A stretch of 10,240 bases of DNA from Larix sibirica. Its lineage: Eukaryota > Streptophyta > Pinopsida > Pinales > Pinaceae. The translations under genes and the position numbers were made by a program. Positions within the stretch are counted from its first letter, which is position 1. The number at the start of each line of letters is the position of its first letter. The stretch is from assembly GCA_004151065.3 (NCBI GenBank), contig NWUY0300063925.1, positions 1-10,240 of the forward strand, given 5' to 3'. The notes under the pieces were generated by a model, which saw only the letters and a program-made list of their open reading frames with translations, was not told the origin of the DNA and ran no database searches. Positions 1 through 7,555 of the stretch are shown piece after piece.

Positions 1-104
1 GCCAACATTAACATATATAATTATATTTCAAAAAATGGCATCTTGTTAAAAATTTAGGAATTTAGGTTAGGTTTTGTCTTTTTTTTTACCGTTGTGAATT
101 TTTA

Positions 105-257
105 TCGAATAAATTCGATTAAATTTGCCTTGAAATTCGCTTTAAAGTTCAAATTCAACTTGAAGTTCGACTTTGAAATTCGGCTTTAAGTTCGGCTTCA
201 AGTTCGAATTTGGTTGAAGTTCGGCAAATTTCGAATTTCAAGGTTGAAATTCGCCGA
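105..257. repeat. Degenerate ~12-bp minisatellite (AARTTCG motif)
   Basis: The motif AAATTCG or AAGTTCG recurs about ten times. It is spaced 12-13 bp in the best-preserved part, with motif starts near 163, 176, 188 and 200, and more irregularly on both sides. Spacers are CTTTG-like or GGCTTT-like. An outlying copy (AAGTTCG) lies near 269. The alternation of AATTCG with its complement-like CGAATT gives many short self-complementary stretches. This is a decayed simple tandem repeat with no coding content. Confidence 0.7.
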
Positions 258-280
258 ATGCGGTGACTAAGTTCGTAACC

Positions 281-1400
281 ACTGCATTAATTAATTAAAT
301 GTCTCATTATTACATCACTTTTTGAGTGAGACTTTGTTACAAGTCTAAATCCCACATCCTACCATGTCTAAATTATAAATATGATCATTATCTCTCAAGG
401 AATTTCTTGCATGAAACACAAAAACAAGTCTATCCAAATATCTAGGGATACATATGTACCATGAAACAAGGGATTGTGTTTTCTTTGGTTGTAGTAACAC
501 CAATTCTTTTGCTTCATCACAAGAAGACTTTTAATGAAAGAGCCTTTTGTGAACGCATTACTTCTATTGGTGTTATTGGCTTTGGAATGATGTTTCTCTA
601 AAGGAAATCCAGCACTTCAAATTTTTGTGAAATTTATGCCTTTTCTATATAGCTTCTCAACTGAGAGACCGAAGCCATTGGTGGAGCAATTAACAGCAAC
701 AGTACATTTGCTTCTCTTTCCAGGACACAGCTGAGTTAGAATCCACTATTTGTGCCAGCTGTGAAATGTTTGGTTACAGGAATTGACATCTACAACAACG
801 TTATTCCATTTAACAAAATTTCCCTTTCTACTTCAAACTACAAGAAACACAGGGCGGAGATTTCTCTATATATTGTTGCTATTGTTTAATTGAACATTTC
901 ATTCCAATTACTAACATTGCTAATTCTGATCAGTCTTTTAATCTGACATTTTTTAGAATTGTTTTTATAAAAAGGTTGGAAGCATCTTTTATACATTGCT
1001 TTGCTTCTTTATGTTTTGAGTCCTTGTATTAAGTTTATTGTTTTTCCTTTTTCATTCTCACACTTTTATTTTCCTTTGGTTTCCCTTCTTCAGTTTGTTT
1101 GAACATTTTGGAATCTGGATTGACTATATTGTGCGTTGAACCATTATTGTTTCTTATTTTGATTGTTGAACGTTAAAATTAGCTGATTCTGTAGGCCACA
1201 AGTGCCACATGGTGCGTAATAATTTGGTGATGCAACCATTTCTGAGTTCCCTTAAGGTTGGAAGTGTATTATCTTATTGTAACGATATTGTTCACATTAT
1301 AACTTGCAGGCAAAATGATTGACTATGCTTTCTCCTCATTAATTGATATTTCTGATTTGACTATAATTTTTTATTGCTTATAAATTTCTGGAATGTGCAG
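281..1400. other. Non-coding stretch upstream of the SET exons (probable intron or 5' flank)
   Basis: No recognisable gene is seen here. The stretch is AT-rich, with T-rich runs (for example 1030-1090) typical of plant introns. I looked for the pre-SET cysteine cluster, the GKGWG motif and the HTYP/DADW region expected upstream of the SET exons and did not find them. Two exon-like intervals are noted with low confidence. Bases 724-772 follow a good CTTTCCAG acceptor and are open in one frame. Bases 1195-1256 follow TCTGTAG and end at AAG/GTTGG. A 46-codon ORF at 461-601 has a hydrophobic start but no recognised relative. The stretch is probably the large intron preceding the first visible exon. 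Confidence 0.5.
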
Positions 1401-2124
1401 GATGCTACACGGTATGGAAATGTTTCTAGATTTGTGAACCATAGGTAACCTTTAGCTTTCAAATTTCATGAACTTCAGCAACATAAAATAACTATTCTAT
1501 TGTAAAATAAATTTCTTTTAACTCGTCTTAAATCACTAATCTCTCTACTTGACATCTTTTGACTTCATGTGCTACTTACTGCTATGACCAGGTGTGAAGA
1601 CCCTAATCTTTTGTTACGACCTGTGCAAATTGATACGAGAGATACTCATTATTACCATGTACTATTTGCTGTGCTTTTCTTGTCTGGCATTGATTTTTCG
1701 ATCTCCTCTCATCCTTTTATGGTCAAGTTTAAACTAATTTTTACTTGCATCAAATGCCATTCACAGGTTGCATTCTTTGCTACTCGTGACGTCGCTACAA
1801 TGGAAGAGCTAACCTGGTATACAACAGTCTAATCCCATTTACTTTCAGATGATTAGAAATTTATCACTCAAATCTTTGTAAACGTTTTCCCTTAAATTCT
1901 ATCTTCTAAGCAAACAATAGAGGTAGTTTGGTTCTCATTCTCATCCCTGACCTTGATGTTATTGGGTGTGTAGAATTAACAGAGTATCTTTGTTATCTTA
2001 TTAATTGGAATGCAGGGATTATAATATCAACTTTGATGACAAACATGAAGTAAAGGGCTTCCGCTGTTTATGTGGTAGTAGTCTTTGTCGAGACAAAAAA
2101 AATAAAGGTCAGAAGAAAGGCTGA
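1401..2124 (+). CDS. SUVR: SUVR-type histone-lysine N-methyltransferase, C-terminal SET and post-SET exons (5'-partial)
   Basis: Four exons join in frame: 1401-1444, 1592-1658, 1767-1816 and 2016-2124, the last with stop TGA at 2122-2124. All introns are GT-AG (147, 108 and 199 bp). The joined 270 nt encode 89 residues plus stop. Visible in order are GNVSRFVNH (residues 6-14, cofactor and fold motif), NHRCEDPN with the zinc-binding Cys16, HYYHVAFF (34-41), ELTWDY with the catalytic-type Tyr56, and post-SET CLCGSSLC (71-78, CxCx4C) followed by a short basic tail ending KKG. This pattern, especially NHRCED, HYYH, TWDY and CGS..CRDKK, is that of the plant SUVR1/2/4 group. Members with activity methylate H3K9 at repeats; others act in silencing without clear activity. 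Pre-SET and the first half of SET are missing, so start, full length and exact paralogue are unknown. No frameshift or stop is seen in the visible part. The tail seems shorter than in Arabidopsis SUVR4. Confidence 0.88.
1659..1766 (+). other. Phase-0, stop-free 108-bp intron inside the SET domain
   Basis: The intron lies between HYYH and VAFF codons. It starts GTACTATT and ends CATTCACAG. Its length is 36 codons exactly, and reading straight through gives no stop codon, so retention would insert 36 residues into the SET core without shifting the frame. Homology of both flanks to SUVR proteins, which have HYYH directly followed by (V/I/L)AFF, shows that the spliced form is the ancestral one. 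Confidence 0.8.
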
Positions 2125-2700
2125 CTAGTTCGTGATCGTTCATGACTCAGTAGTCATTCTTTTAGGAAAAGGAAACCCTGCATAAAGGGTAATTTTGATC
2201 TTAGAGAGAGGCCCACTGTGGTAACTTTGTTATTATTGTAAGTATTCGTTTCTATATGGGGCTATCTCTTAATTTTATTGTAACATTGCTTTTATGCATA
2301 ATTTTGTAGCGCAAGCTGATTATTTTGGTGAAAGGAGGGTTGGTCTTTTTGCTCATCTCTTGCAACAAAATTGTATTTTTAAATTAAAAATCCATTTGCC
2401 AGAGTTGAAAAGTGCTGAGTGCTTAAGAATGCAGAGTTTGATTCTTGTCCATCTGCGTATGCAAATTGTTAAAAGTATAGAAGCTAAATTTTGATCACAT
2501 TTTTCCCTATTTGTATTCAGTGGGTCTGTTTATAGTTTACGTTTGGTTGGTTTTTGAATTACTTGTCTATAGTAGTTGGGAAGGAGATCAAAATGTAAGT
2601 TTGATACGGTACTGGGTTGGGTTTACCTCAGTCGAACCACATAAGAAAGCTTTCTATCTCTGGGAAAGATGTATGGAGAAGTCATATTAGTGATGTCATC
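2125..2700 (+). other. Probable 3' UTR and downstream flank of the SUVR-type gene
   Basis: The stretch following the stop codon is non-coding. A consensus-like donor GTAAGT at 2238-2243 and an acceptor TTTTGTAG ending at 2309 define a possible 72-bp intron. An AATAAA occurs at 2101-2106, but inside the last codons, so it is unlikely to be the poly(A) signal. No clear plant poly(A) site could be chosen, so the transcript end is left open. Confidence 0.4.
2238..2309 (+). other. Candidate 3'-UTR intron
   Basis: GTAAGT at the left and TTTTGTAG at the right bound 72 bp of AT-rich sequence, near the minimum length for plant introns. The junction would lie about 113 nt past the stop codon. This rests on splice consensus only. 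Confidence 0.22.
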
Positions 2701-2961
2701 ACAGTGAAGGATGAATGTAAACTATGTAGCAGTAGTTGTAACAGCTTCCTATTTCATTGTGTTTTATAAGTGCATTCTTCTTTGAATGATCTATTACATG
2801 ATATTAACAGTAAAGTTGGACCAGTCTAACTTAACTCAACACTACCAATGAATGCAGATTATGACATCACAAAGCCCTTGTTTTCTGTGAAGTTGACTAT
2901 CTGAGAATCGTACTATGTATTGTTGTTTCACTTCTTTCATGAAGCCAAGTATTAGAAATGA

Positions 2962-3071
2962 GAATTGTCTAACTTTTTTACGACCCATTTTAGTTAAATA
3001 TTGGCCTTTTTTGGTTGTGATTTGATCGATTCTGGTCCTATATGGGTCCAAATTATATAGTTAGACAATTC
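2962..3071. repeat. Foldback (inverted-repeat) element, ~110 bp, MITE- or hairpin-like
   Basis: The 13-mer GAATTGTCTAACT (2962-2974) is perfectly inverted at 3059-3071. A second perfect inverted pair, GACCCAT (2982-2988) and ATGGGTC (3042-3048), is nested inside, so the two arms together form an imperfect long hairpin with a ~53-nt terminal loop. CCAAG (2945-2949) and CTTGG (3072-3076) may extend the pairing. I see no convincing target-site duplication, so it could be a worn MITE or simply a transcribable hairpin. The 11-mer GTTAGACAATT recurs alone at 6176-6186. Confidence 0.5.
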
Positions 3072-3722
3072 CTTGGAAATTTAAATATGCGATGTTTAGG
3101 AAGCTATGTTTCTACCATCATAGTGAAACAAATTCGTTAAGAACTTTTTGATTAACATATTTGAGCTTTTGAGTATTATTCTTCAAGCACTTGTTTCCCA
3201 TCTTGCAGGAAGCCGAATTACACACTTTCCACTCAATTGTCTCTGAAGCTGGGTGATGGGTTCACGTGAAAGGTTAGGAGCGAAAAACACATCAAACAGT
3301 TTAAAGCTAAATATCAAATGAAAACAAAATAATACATCCTTGCATCATAGAAAACCAAGGATGTGCCAGTTGGTCGATGCAGTACTATATCAAAGGAAGA
3401 AAAATATCAAATTATCCATCGATAATATACAAGGAAAAATGGTTCATGTTTTGGGGTTTCATTTGATCAATTTGTGTTCATCCAGGCATGATTACTAGAG
3501 TACAAGCTTCTTGGTATTTGAGAAACATTATTACGAATGGAACAACTCTTGGAAGATTCTAGAGGAGTCTAAAAAAATGAAAAGTAAAAAATCATCAAAC
3601 AATATCAAGCATTTTAATTAGAACAGCTGTTCATTCTAAAATGAAGGAAATTGAAGATAATATTTGATTTAGTGAAGTAAAGGTGAAGAGTATGAATGGT
3701 CCTTGGATTTGTTAGATTAGGG
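3072..3722. other. Non-coding stretch with one exon-like interval
   Basis: No gene is supportable. A strong 3' splice-site look-alike (pyrimidine-rich, ending TCTTGCAG at 3208) precedes a short open interval, 3209-3269. It could be a terminal exon or a late UTR exon of the SUVR transcript. A perfect palindrome TTCACGTGAA, which holds a G-box core, is at 3261-3270. The rest is AT-rich with no repeats that I can see. Confidence 0.35.
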
Positions 3723-3870
3723 TTAGGTTGACATGTATTTACTCTTCATTTACATTATGTTGATGACAAACAATGTGAAACTCTCCTTAGGCTGGCAACT
3801 CTATTTGCTTCTCATTTCATTATGCTGACAAACAACTTGAAACTGCCCTTTGAGTTGACAGCTTTTTAAG
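3723..3870. repeat. Tandem duplication, 62-64-bp unit, about 2.3 copies
   Basis: Copy 1 (3723-3786) starts TTAGGTTGACATG, copy 2 (3787-3848) starts TTAGGCTGGCAAC, and a partial third copy (from 3849) starts TTTGAGTTGACAGC. Copies 1 and 2 share, in order, a TTCATTT(A)CATTATG block, a TGA(TGA)CAAACAA block and a GTGAAACT/TTGAAACT block, with substitutions and small indels. The divergence suggests an old event. No reading frame is kept. Confidence 0.6.
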
Positions 3871-4190
3871 ATTTGATGATGGAAAATCATATTGCATATG
3901 ATTATTGCCTAATTATTCCAAGAGTAGAATTGTCCATTCAAGATGGCATTGTCTAGTAAGAGAGTCCAAAATTTAATGTCCTAAATTTACAAGGCAAACC
4001 TCTTGAATTTTGCACTATTTTGGATCTCAGTGTTGTTGATAAAGTAATGTGTGATGGAATTCATATCATAAATTATATAATTATTGGTAAGACCCTAGCA
4101 ACTTTCAAACAAGTGTGTCAATATTGGGAGGGTTTTGGCTATAATTTTAAAGTCCTTGGAAGCTTGTTAAATGGTGTTTTTCGATCTTTG

Positions 4191-4202
4191 TTTTTGGGTC
4201 AG
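4191..4202. repeat. Target-site duplication, left copy
   Basis: The 12-mer TTTTTGGGTCAG is identical to the sequence at 4298-4309 and directly abuts the poly-T (tail) end of the SINE. Confidence 0.8.
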
Positions 4203-4233
4203 TTTTTTTTTTTTGGTAAGCTAGTACCCATAG

Positions 4234-4244
4234 AGTTTCGAACC
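4234..4244 (-). promoter_or_regulatory. Pol III box B of the SINE
   Basis: GGTTCGAAACT on the - strand matches the box B consensus GGTTCGANNCC except at the penultimate and final positions. Confidence 0.7.
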
Positions 4245-4278
4245 GGTGACCTTACGCAAGGAGTGCCTTAACAATACA

Positions 4279-4289
4279 TCCATTCACCA
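4279..4289 (-). promoter_or_regulatory. Pol III box A of the SINE (degenerate)
   Basis: TGGTGAATGGA on the - strand resembles the tRNA box A (TRGYNNARNNGG type). Its start lies 45 nt before the box B start and about 8 nt from the element's 5' end, both as expected for a tRNA-like head. Confidence 0.55.
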
Positions 4290-4297
4290 TCTATGCA

Positions 4298-4309
4298 TTT
4301 TTGGGTCAG
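4298..4309. repeat. Target-site duplication, right copy
   Basis: TTTTTGGGTCAG, the perfect partner of 4191-4202, directly abuts the 5' (promoter) end of the SINE. Confidence 0.8.
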
Positions 4310-6929
4310 CCCTGTTTTGGTAGATTTCTCTAAATTACACATGTAATTGTGGATTTTTTGTGAGAATAGATTGTCAAATTTTGAAAATCGGTTTAGTTTG
4401 AAGTTGTTAGGCCCTTGTGATTCAAACCATTGCTCAATGCTTCAACACAAGGTGATTTGTTAAACAACTGTAATAAATCAATTTTGATCCATTGTGGATT
4501 GAGTTCATCACATAGTAATTGATACAATGGATAGAGGTGCGAAGGAAGATAAATAATGAAGGAAATGCAAGGCATTGATACATGCAAAAAATCGACGGTT
4601 CCTAAATATTTTTGGAATAGAATGTTGTGTCAAACAAGTGACACCAATGGCATATTCACAATGGGTGGCCCCACCAAGGGTAGGAGTGTTTTATTATAAA
4701 AGATCCACCTCGTTATTATGACACCAATAACGAGCACATTTGAGTTTCCCAAGTAAAAAACTTGCCCCACTTGATATGAGTAAACCCAAAAGGATTATGG
4801 ATCACTATTATCTAGTTTTTTTCTTAGGCAACAAGCTACTCATGCCCCTAGTTTACTACTTTGAATGATTGGAAAATTGGCATTGTAAGCTAGTTGTGGG
4901 AAATCTCCTACTAATTGATGTATTATGTTGAAGTGTTAGAGGTAGGTGATAGCAATGAGAGGGAATGTGATCACTATTCTTAGCCTTATGTTTGTGATTG
5001 AAATGTTTAGGTTCTAAGTTGTAGATATTGTTTAGTCACAATTGATCAACTAAGATTTTTTTACTTCCAACCATGATGAAGGGAGGGGTGGATTAGCCTT
5101 TTCAATACACTGGAGCCCTTGTAATTGTGTTATTTAATAAAAGATGGATTTTGAATCCAAGATACTTTGGATAAACCTTTGTGTTAATATAAAAACTTGT
5201 GTAATAGTCCATGTTTGTCTTAAATTTGCCTACAGATAGGGCATTGCTATGGACATGGCTAAGTAATCCTCTTTTTGTTGCCACCCACTCTTTTGTGGAG
5301 ATTTTAACAGGAATGATAATATGGGGGATAAATGTGGATTGCATTTGTTTAGGGGGTGTCGGTTTGAGAGGGTAGCCAAGTTTATCTTCAAATTTAAGTA
5401 TGCTCTTTTAGCCTCAATCATGATATATTACTAAAAGGTGGATCATTTAATCTAACTTGAGACTTAAGAATGATAGAGTATTAAAAGGGCTAGATAAATA
5501 TTTGGTTTTGCATAATTTAAATTTTCCCACAAAGACAATACTAGTTAAAATTGTCCGTAAAAGGTAATGGTAATAAAAGATGTTGACCTGTTATGAATGA
5601 AGAAATTCTTGATGAATTCATAGATTATAATAAACTAGACTGTACCACTTAGAATTATAGTGAGAAAATTGGGGAAACCCTGAAAGATGTATTAAATGTT
5701 TGAGGTGTAAAATTTAAATAGAAAGAAGAAAATGTAACGTAGTTGATGCAAGATGAATTAAAAGAGAAAAGTGCCAATTGATAAGTCAATGAAAGGGGAA
5801 AAATGACTAATATCAGCCAATAGGATGACAACAATGAGATTTGAGGAAGACAATAAATTTTCTCAAGTGATATGAATGCTTAGACTCACATAAAGATGGT
5901 ATTTGATAAGTGTTGACAATTAATTGGTAACAAATTTTAAAATGGTCTGTTTTGAACATTGGCAACATAAAGTGTCAATGAGAAATAAGTTTTTATGTCC
6001 ATGTCTCAGTGTTGAGTTTGTTACATTGATGATTAACTACTTAGTTAACTATTTATAAAGTTGATAAATGTAACCTTTGTAAAAACATATAATTTTAAGT
6101 ATGAAGAATTGAGGTTGGCATGGTTATTTATTAATTTCTAGCATGCCAAAGGGAACTTGAGAGTTTACATATATTGTTAGACAATTGTTCATTAGAGGTT
6201 TTTGTTCCTTTGGAAGAGTTTCCACCTTTTGGAATTTATTGTGGTGATGATGTCGGGGGGTGGGTAGGTGTCAGTGCACAAGGGTTGTATTGATGGCATG
6301 TTTCCTCCATAAATTCTAGAAATAGTTGAAGAGGATGTGTTAAAAACAAGTTTGTGTCATTGAGTTTTGGATAAGAGGTCAACTTTTGCAATTGCAAATC
6401 TTGTAGGTAGTGTGGTAATAACAAGCATCAAGATTTTGTAGGCTTTTGCAAACAACGACTTTCAAGATGTAAGTGATGATCTCGTAGATAGAGACACAAA
6501 GATAAGATATTGAGGGCTTTAATAGTTGATTGATGTTCTCATTTGAAAATGGAGGTTAAAGGAGAACTTGAATGATCATGTTAATGTAAATATGCGGAGA
6601 TCACATGAATGTTAATGATGTACCCATTAACGTTATTGTAACATGACCATAATGAGAGCAATTACATTATTATTTATATTACGTGGTAAAAGCCACCATA
6701 CTAAGCTTGTAAAACCATAAATACGTATCAAGAGTTTGTTTAATTTGAGATTAGTGTTGTAACCTACTCTTTACTAGTAGTAAATTTACTTTAGTACAAT
6801 ATGATATTAATAGTATCTCCACTCATGTTCATTCTTTATTTTTGTGATTGTAGTCTCTTTAGGTGATTCTTCTTACCCAAGGCAAAAACTCAACTCATCA
6901 ATGGATATTTGTTAATTGGGTATGCAATT
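4310..6929. other. Long gene-free stretch, decayed intergenic DNA
   Basis: No coding region is supportable on either strand. The short ORFs present (for example - strand 4393-4587, 5102-5344 and 6236-6424) show no domain or motif I recognise and lie in sequence full of stops in the other frames. Small structures seen are a perfect hairpin at 4709-4734, a GGTGGCCCCACC inverted repeat at 4664-4675, a G-rich run at 6254-6267, and a 10-bp hairpin near 6609-6634. The tone of the sequence is that of old, mutated transposon-derived DNA, but no reverse transcriptase, integrase or transposase motif could be read. Confidence 0.5.
4709..4734. repeat. Perfect 9-bp hairpin
   Basis: CTCGTTATT (4709-4717) and AATAACGAG (4726-4734) are exact inverse complements around an 8-nt loop. 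No poly-T follows directly and no gene ends nearby, so a terminator role is not supported. Confidence 0.55.
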
Positions 6930-6946
6930 AAAGGGAGATAATATTG
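6930..6946 (+). mobile_element. Possible copia-type polypurine tract and LTR start (relic)
   Basis: AAAGGGAGATAATATTG resembles the purine-rich tract plus LTR 5' TG of Ty1/copia elements (typically AAG-GGGGAGAT-TGTTG). Upstream, 6660-6900 has an LTR-like look but I found neither a matching second LTR nor a primer-binding site. This is only a weak suggestion. Confidence 0.18.
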
Positions 6947-7156
6947 AAATATCATAGGCACCATTGAAGTATATCTTGTCTTGCCTCGGGAATTGATATT
7001 CAATGAAGTAAAACCTATTTCTATGCATAAATCCATAATCCTTCCTAGCATGAAAACCTAGATTGTGAGAGATCGCTAAAGTAAGAGCTTGTTCAAGGTA
7101 TTTTTATTATTATTTATAATTCAATATCTTAGATTTCCTACTTATAATTTACTATC

Positions 7157-7555
7157 TTAATTTCCCCTATCCACATATAACATTAGAGAGGATTTACAAC
7201 TAAGAGATATATCTTTTAAAATATAATTTACCTTTTCAACATGCATTCATATAATCCTCATTATCATTTTAAAAACAATTAAACCATAAATTAACCTCAT
7301 CCACATATAACATTGGAGAGGATTTACAACTAAGAGATAAATATTTTAAAATATAATTTACCTTTTCAACATACATTCATATAATCCTCATTATCATTTT
7401 AAAAACAATTAAAACATGAATTAACCTTATCCACATAACATTAAAGATGATTTACAACTAAGAGATAAATCTTTTAAAATATAATTTACCTTTTCAACAT
7501 GCATTCATATAATCCTCATTTTCATTTTAAAAACAATCATGAATTAACCTTTCAT
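7157..7555. repeat. Tandem array, three copies of a ~130-bp AT-rich unit
   Basis: Copies start at 7171, 7301 and 7431 with CCACATA(TA)ACATT. Each contains GATTTACAACTAAGAGATA, AAAATATAATTTACC, CATTCATATAATCCTCATT and AAAAACAAT in the same order. Copies 1 and 2 are both exactly 130 bp and differ at about 7 positions (~95% identity by eye). Copy 3 has a 2-bp and a 5-bp deletion and a few substitutions, and ends near 7555. The unit has no open frame. High similarity means the expansion is recent relative to the surrounding decayed DNA. Confidence 0.93.

Larger units (their letters stand above)
4203..4297 (-). mobile_element. tRNA-derived SINE, short (~95 bp), complete with A tail
   Basis: Read on the - strand, the element starts TGCATAGA. 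It then shows a box-A-like TGGTGAATGGA (4289-4279), a box-B-like GGTTCGAAACT (4244-4234) and, after 19 more bases, ends in ACC plus 12 A (T run at 4203-4214). Box A and box B start 45 nt apart, as in a tRNA gene. Perfect 12-bp duplications (TTTTTGGGTCAG) flank it exactly, which is the mark of L1/LINE-type target-primed insertion. CATAGA near its 5' end is complementary to TCTATG just after box B, possibly a remnant acceptor-like stem. It is short for a plant SINE, being hardly more than the tRNA-like head plus tail. The family was not identified. It is non-coding and would depend on LINE proteins in trans. Confidence 0.82.

Noticed and set aside
130-252. Heat-shock-element-like GAA/TTC arrays in the minisatellite
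   Set aside because: The GAA and TTC units are spaced by one base or overlap, not by the two bases that heat-shock factors need, and no gene start follows.
461-601. 46-codon + strand ORF with a hydrophobic N-terminus
   Set aside because: Short, no recognised family, and AT-rich hydrophobic ORFs of this size are common by chance. A 10-bp inverted pair in it (495-504 and 566-575) does not add support.
724-772. Open interval behind a CTTTCCAG acceptor that could be an upstream SUVR exon
   Set aside because: The donor is weak (G/GTTACA) and the 16 residues match no SUVR region I know.
1569-1832. 87-codon + strand ORF taken as a gene by itself
   Set aside because: It is exon 2, the stop-free intron and exon 3 of the SUVR-type gene read through. 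Its start is in the preceding intron and its last codons run into the next one.
2294-2494. 66-codon + strand ORF
   Set aside because: It lies across a likely 3'-UTR splice acceptor, has no motif, and has low-complexity AT-driven codons.
2842-3051. 69-codon - strand ORF
   Set aside because: It overlaps the foldback element and shows no domain. Its open frame is explained by chance.
3261-3270. G-box palindrome TTCACGTGAA
   Set aside because: A perfect palindrome, but it is not in a promoter position relative to any gene seen here, and one such site in 10 kb is unremarkable.
3715-3727. Telomere-like TTAGGGTTAGG
   Set aside because: Only about one and a half units, and it is explained by the start of the local tandem duplication.
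4020-4271. 83-codon + strand ORF
   Set aside because: Its end runs through the poly-T and box B of the SINE, so it is not a conserved coding frame.
4393-4587. 64-codon - strand ORF
   Set aside because: No motif, no neighbouring exons, and no codon bias that I can see. It could be a transposon scrap but this cannot be supported.
5102-5421. Two overlapping - strand ORFs (80 and 63 codons)
   Set aside because: They overlap in different frames, neither has a recognisable domain, and both sit in decayed DNA.
6254-6267. G-rich run as a G-quadruplex
   Set aside because: Only two or three G tracts of at least three are close together, too few for a canonical quadruplex.
6236-6424. 62-codon - strand ORF
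   Set aside because: Its C-terminal Pro/Thr/Ser-rich look comes from a G-rich run on the + strand. No family is recognised.
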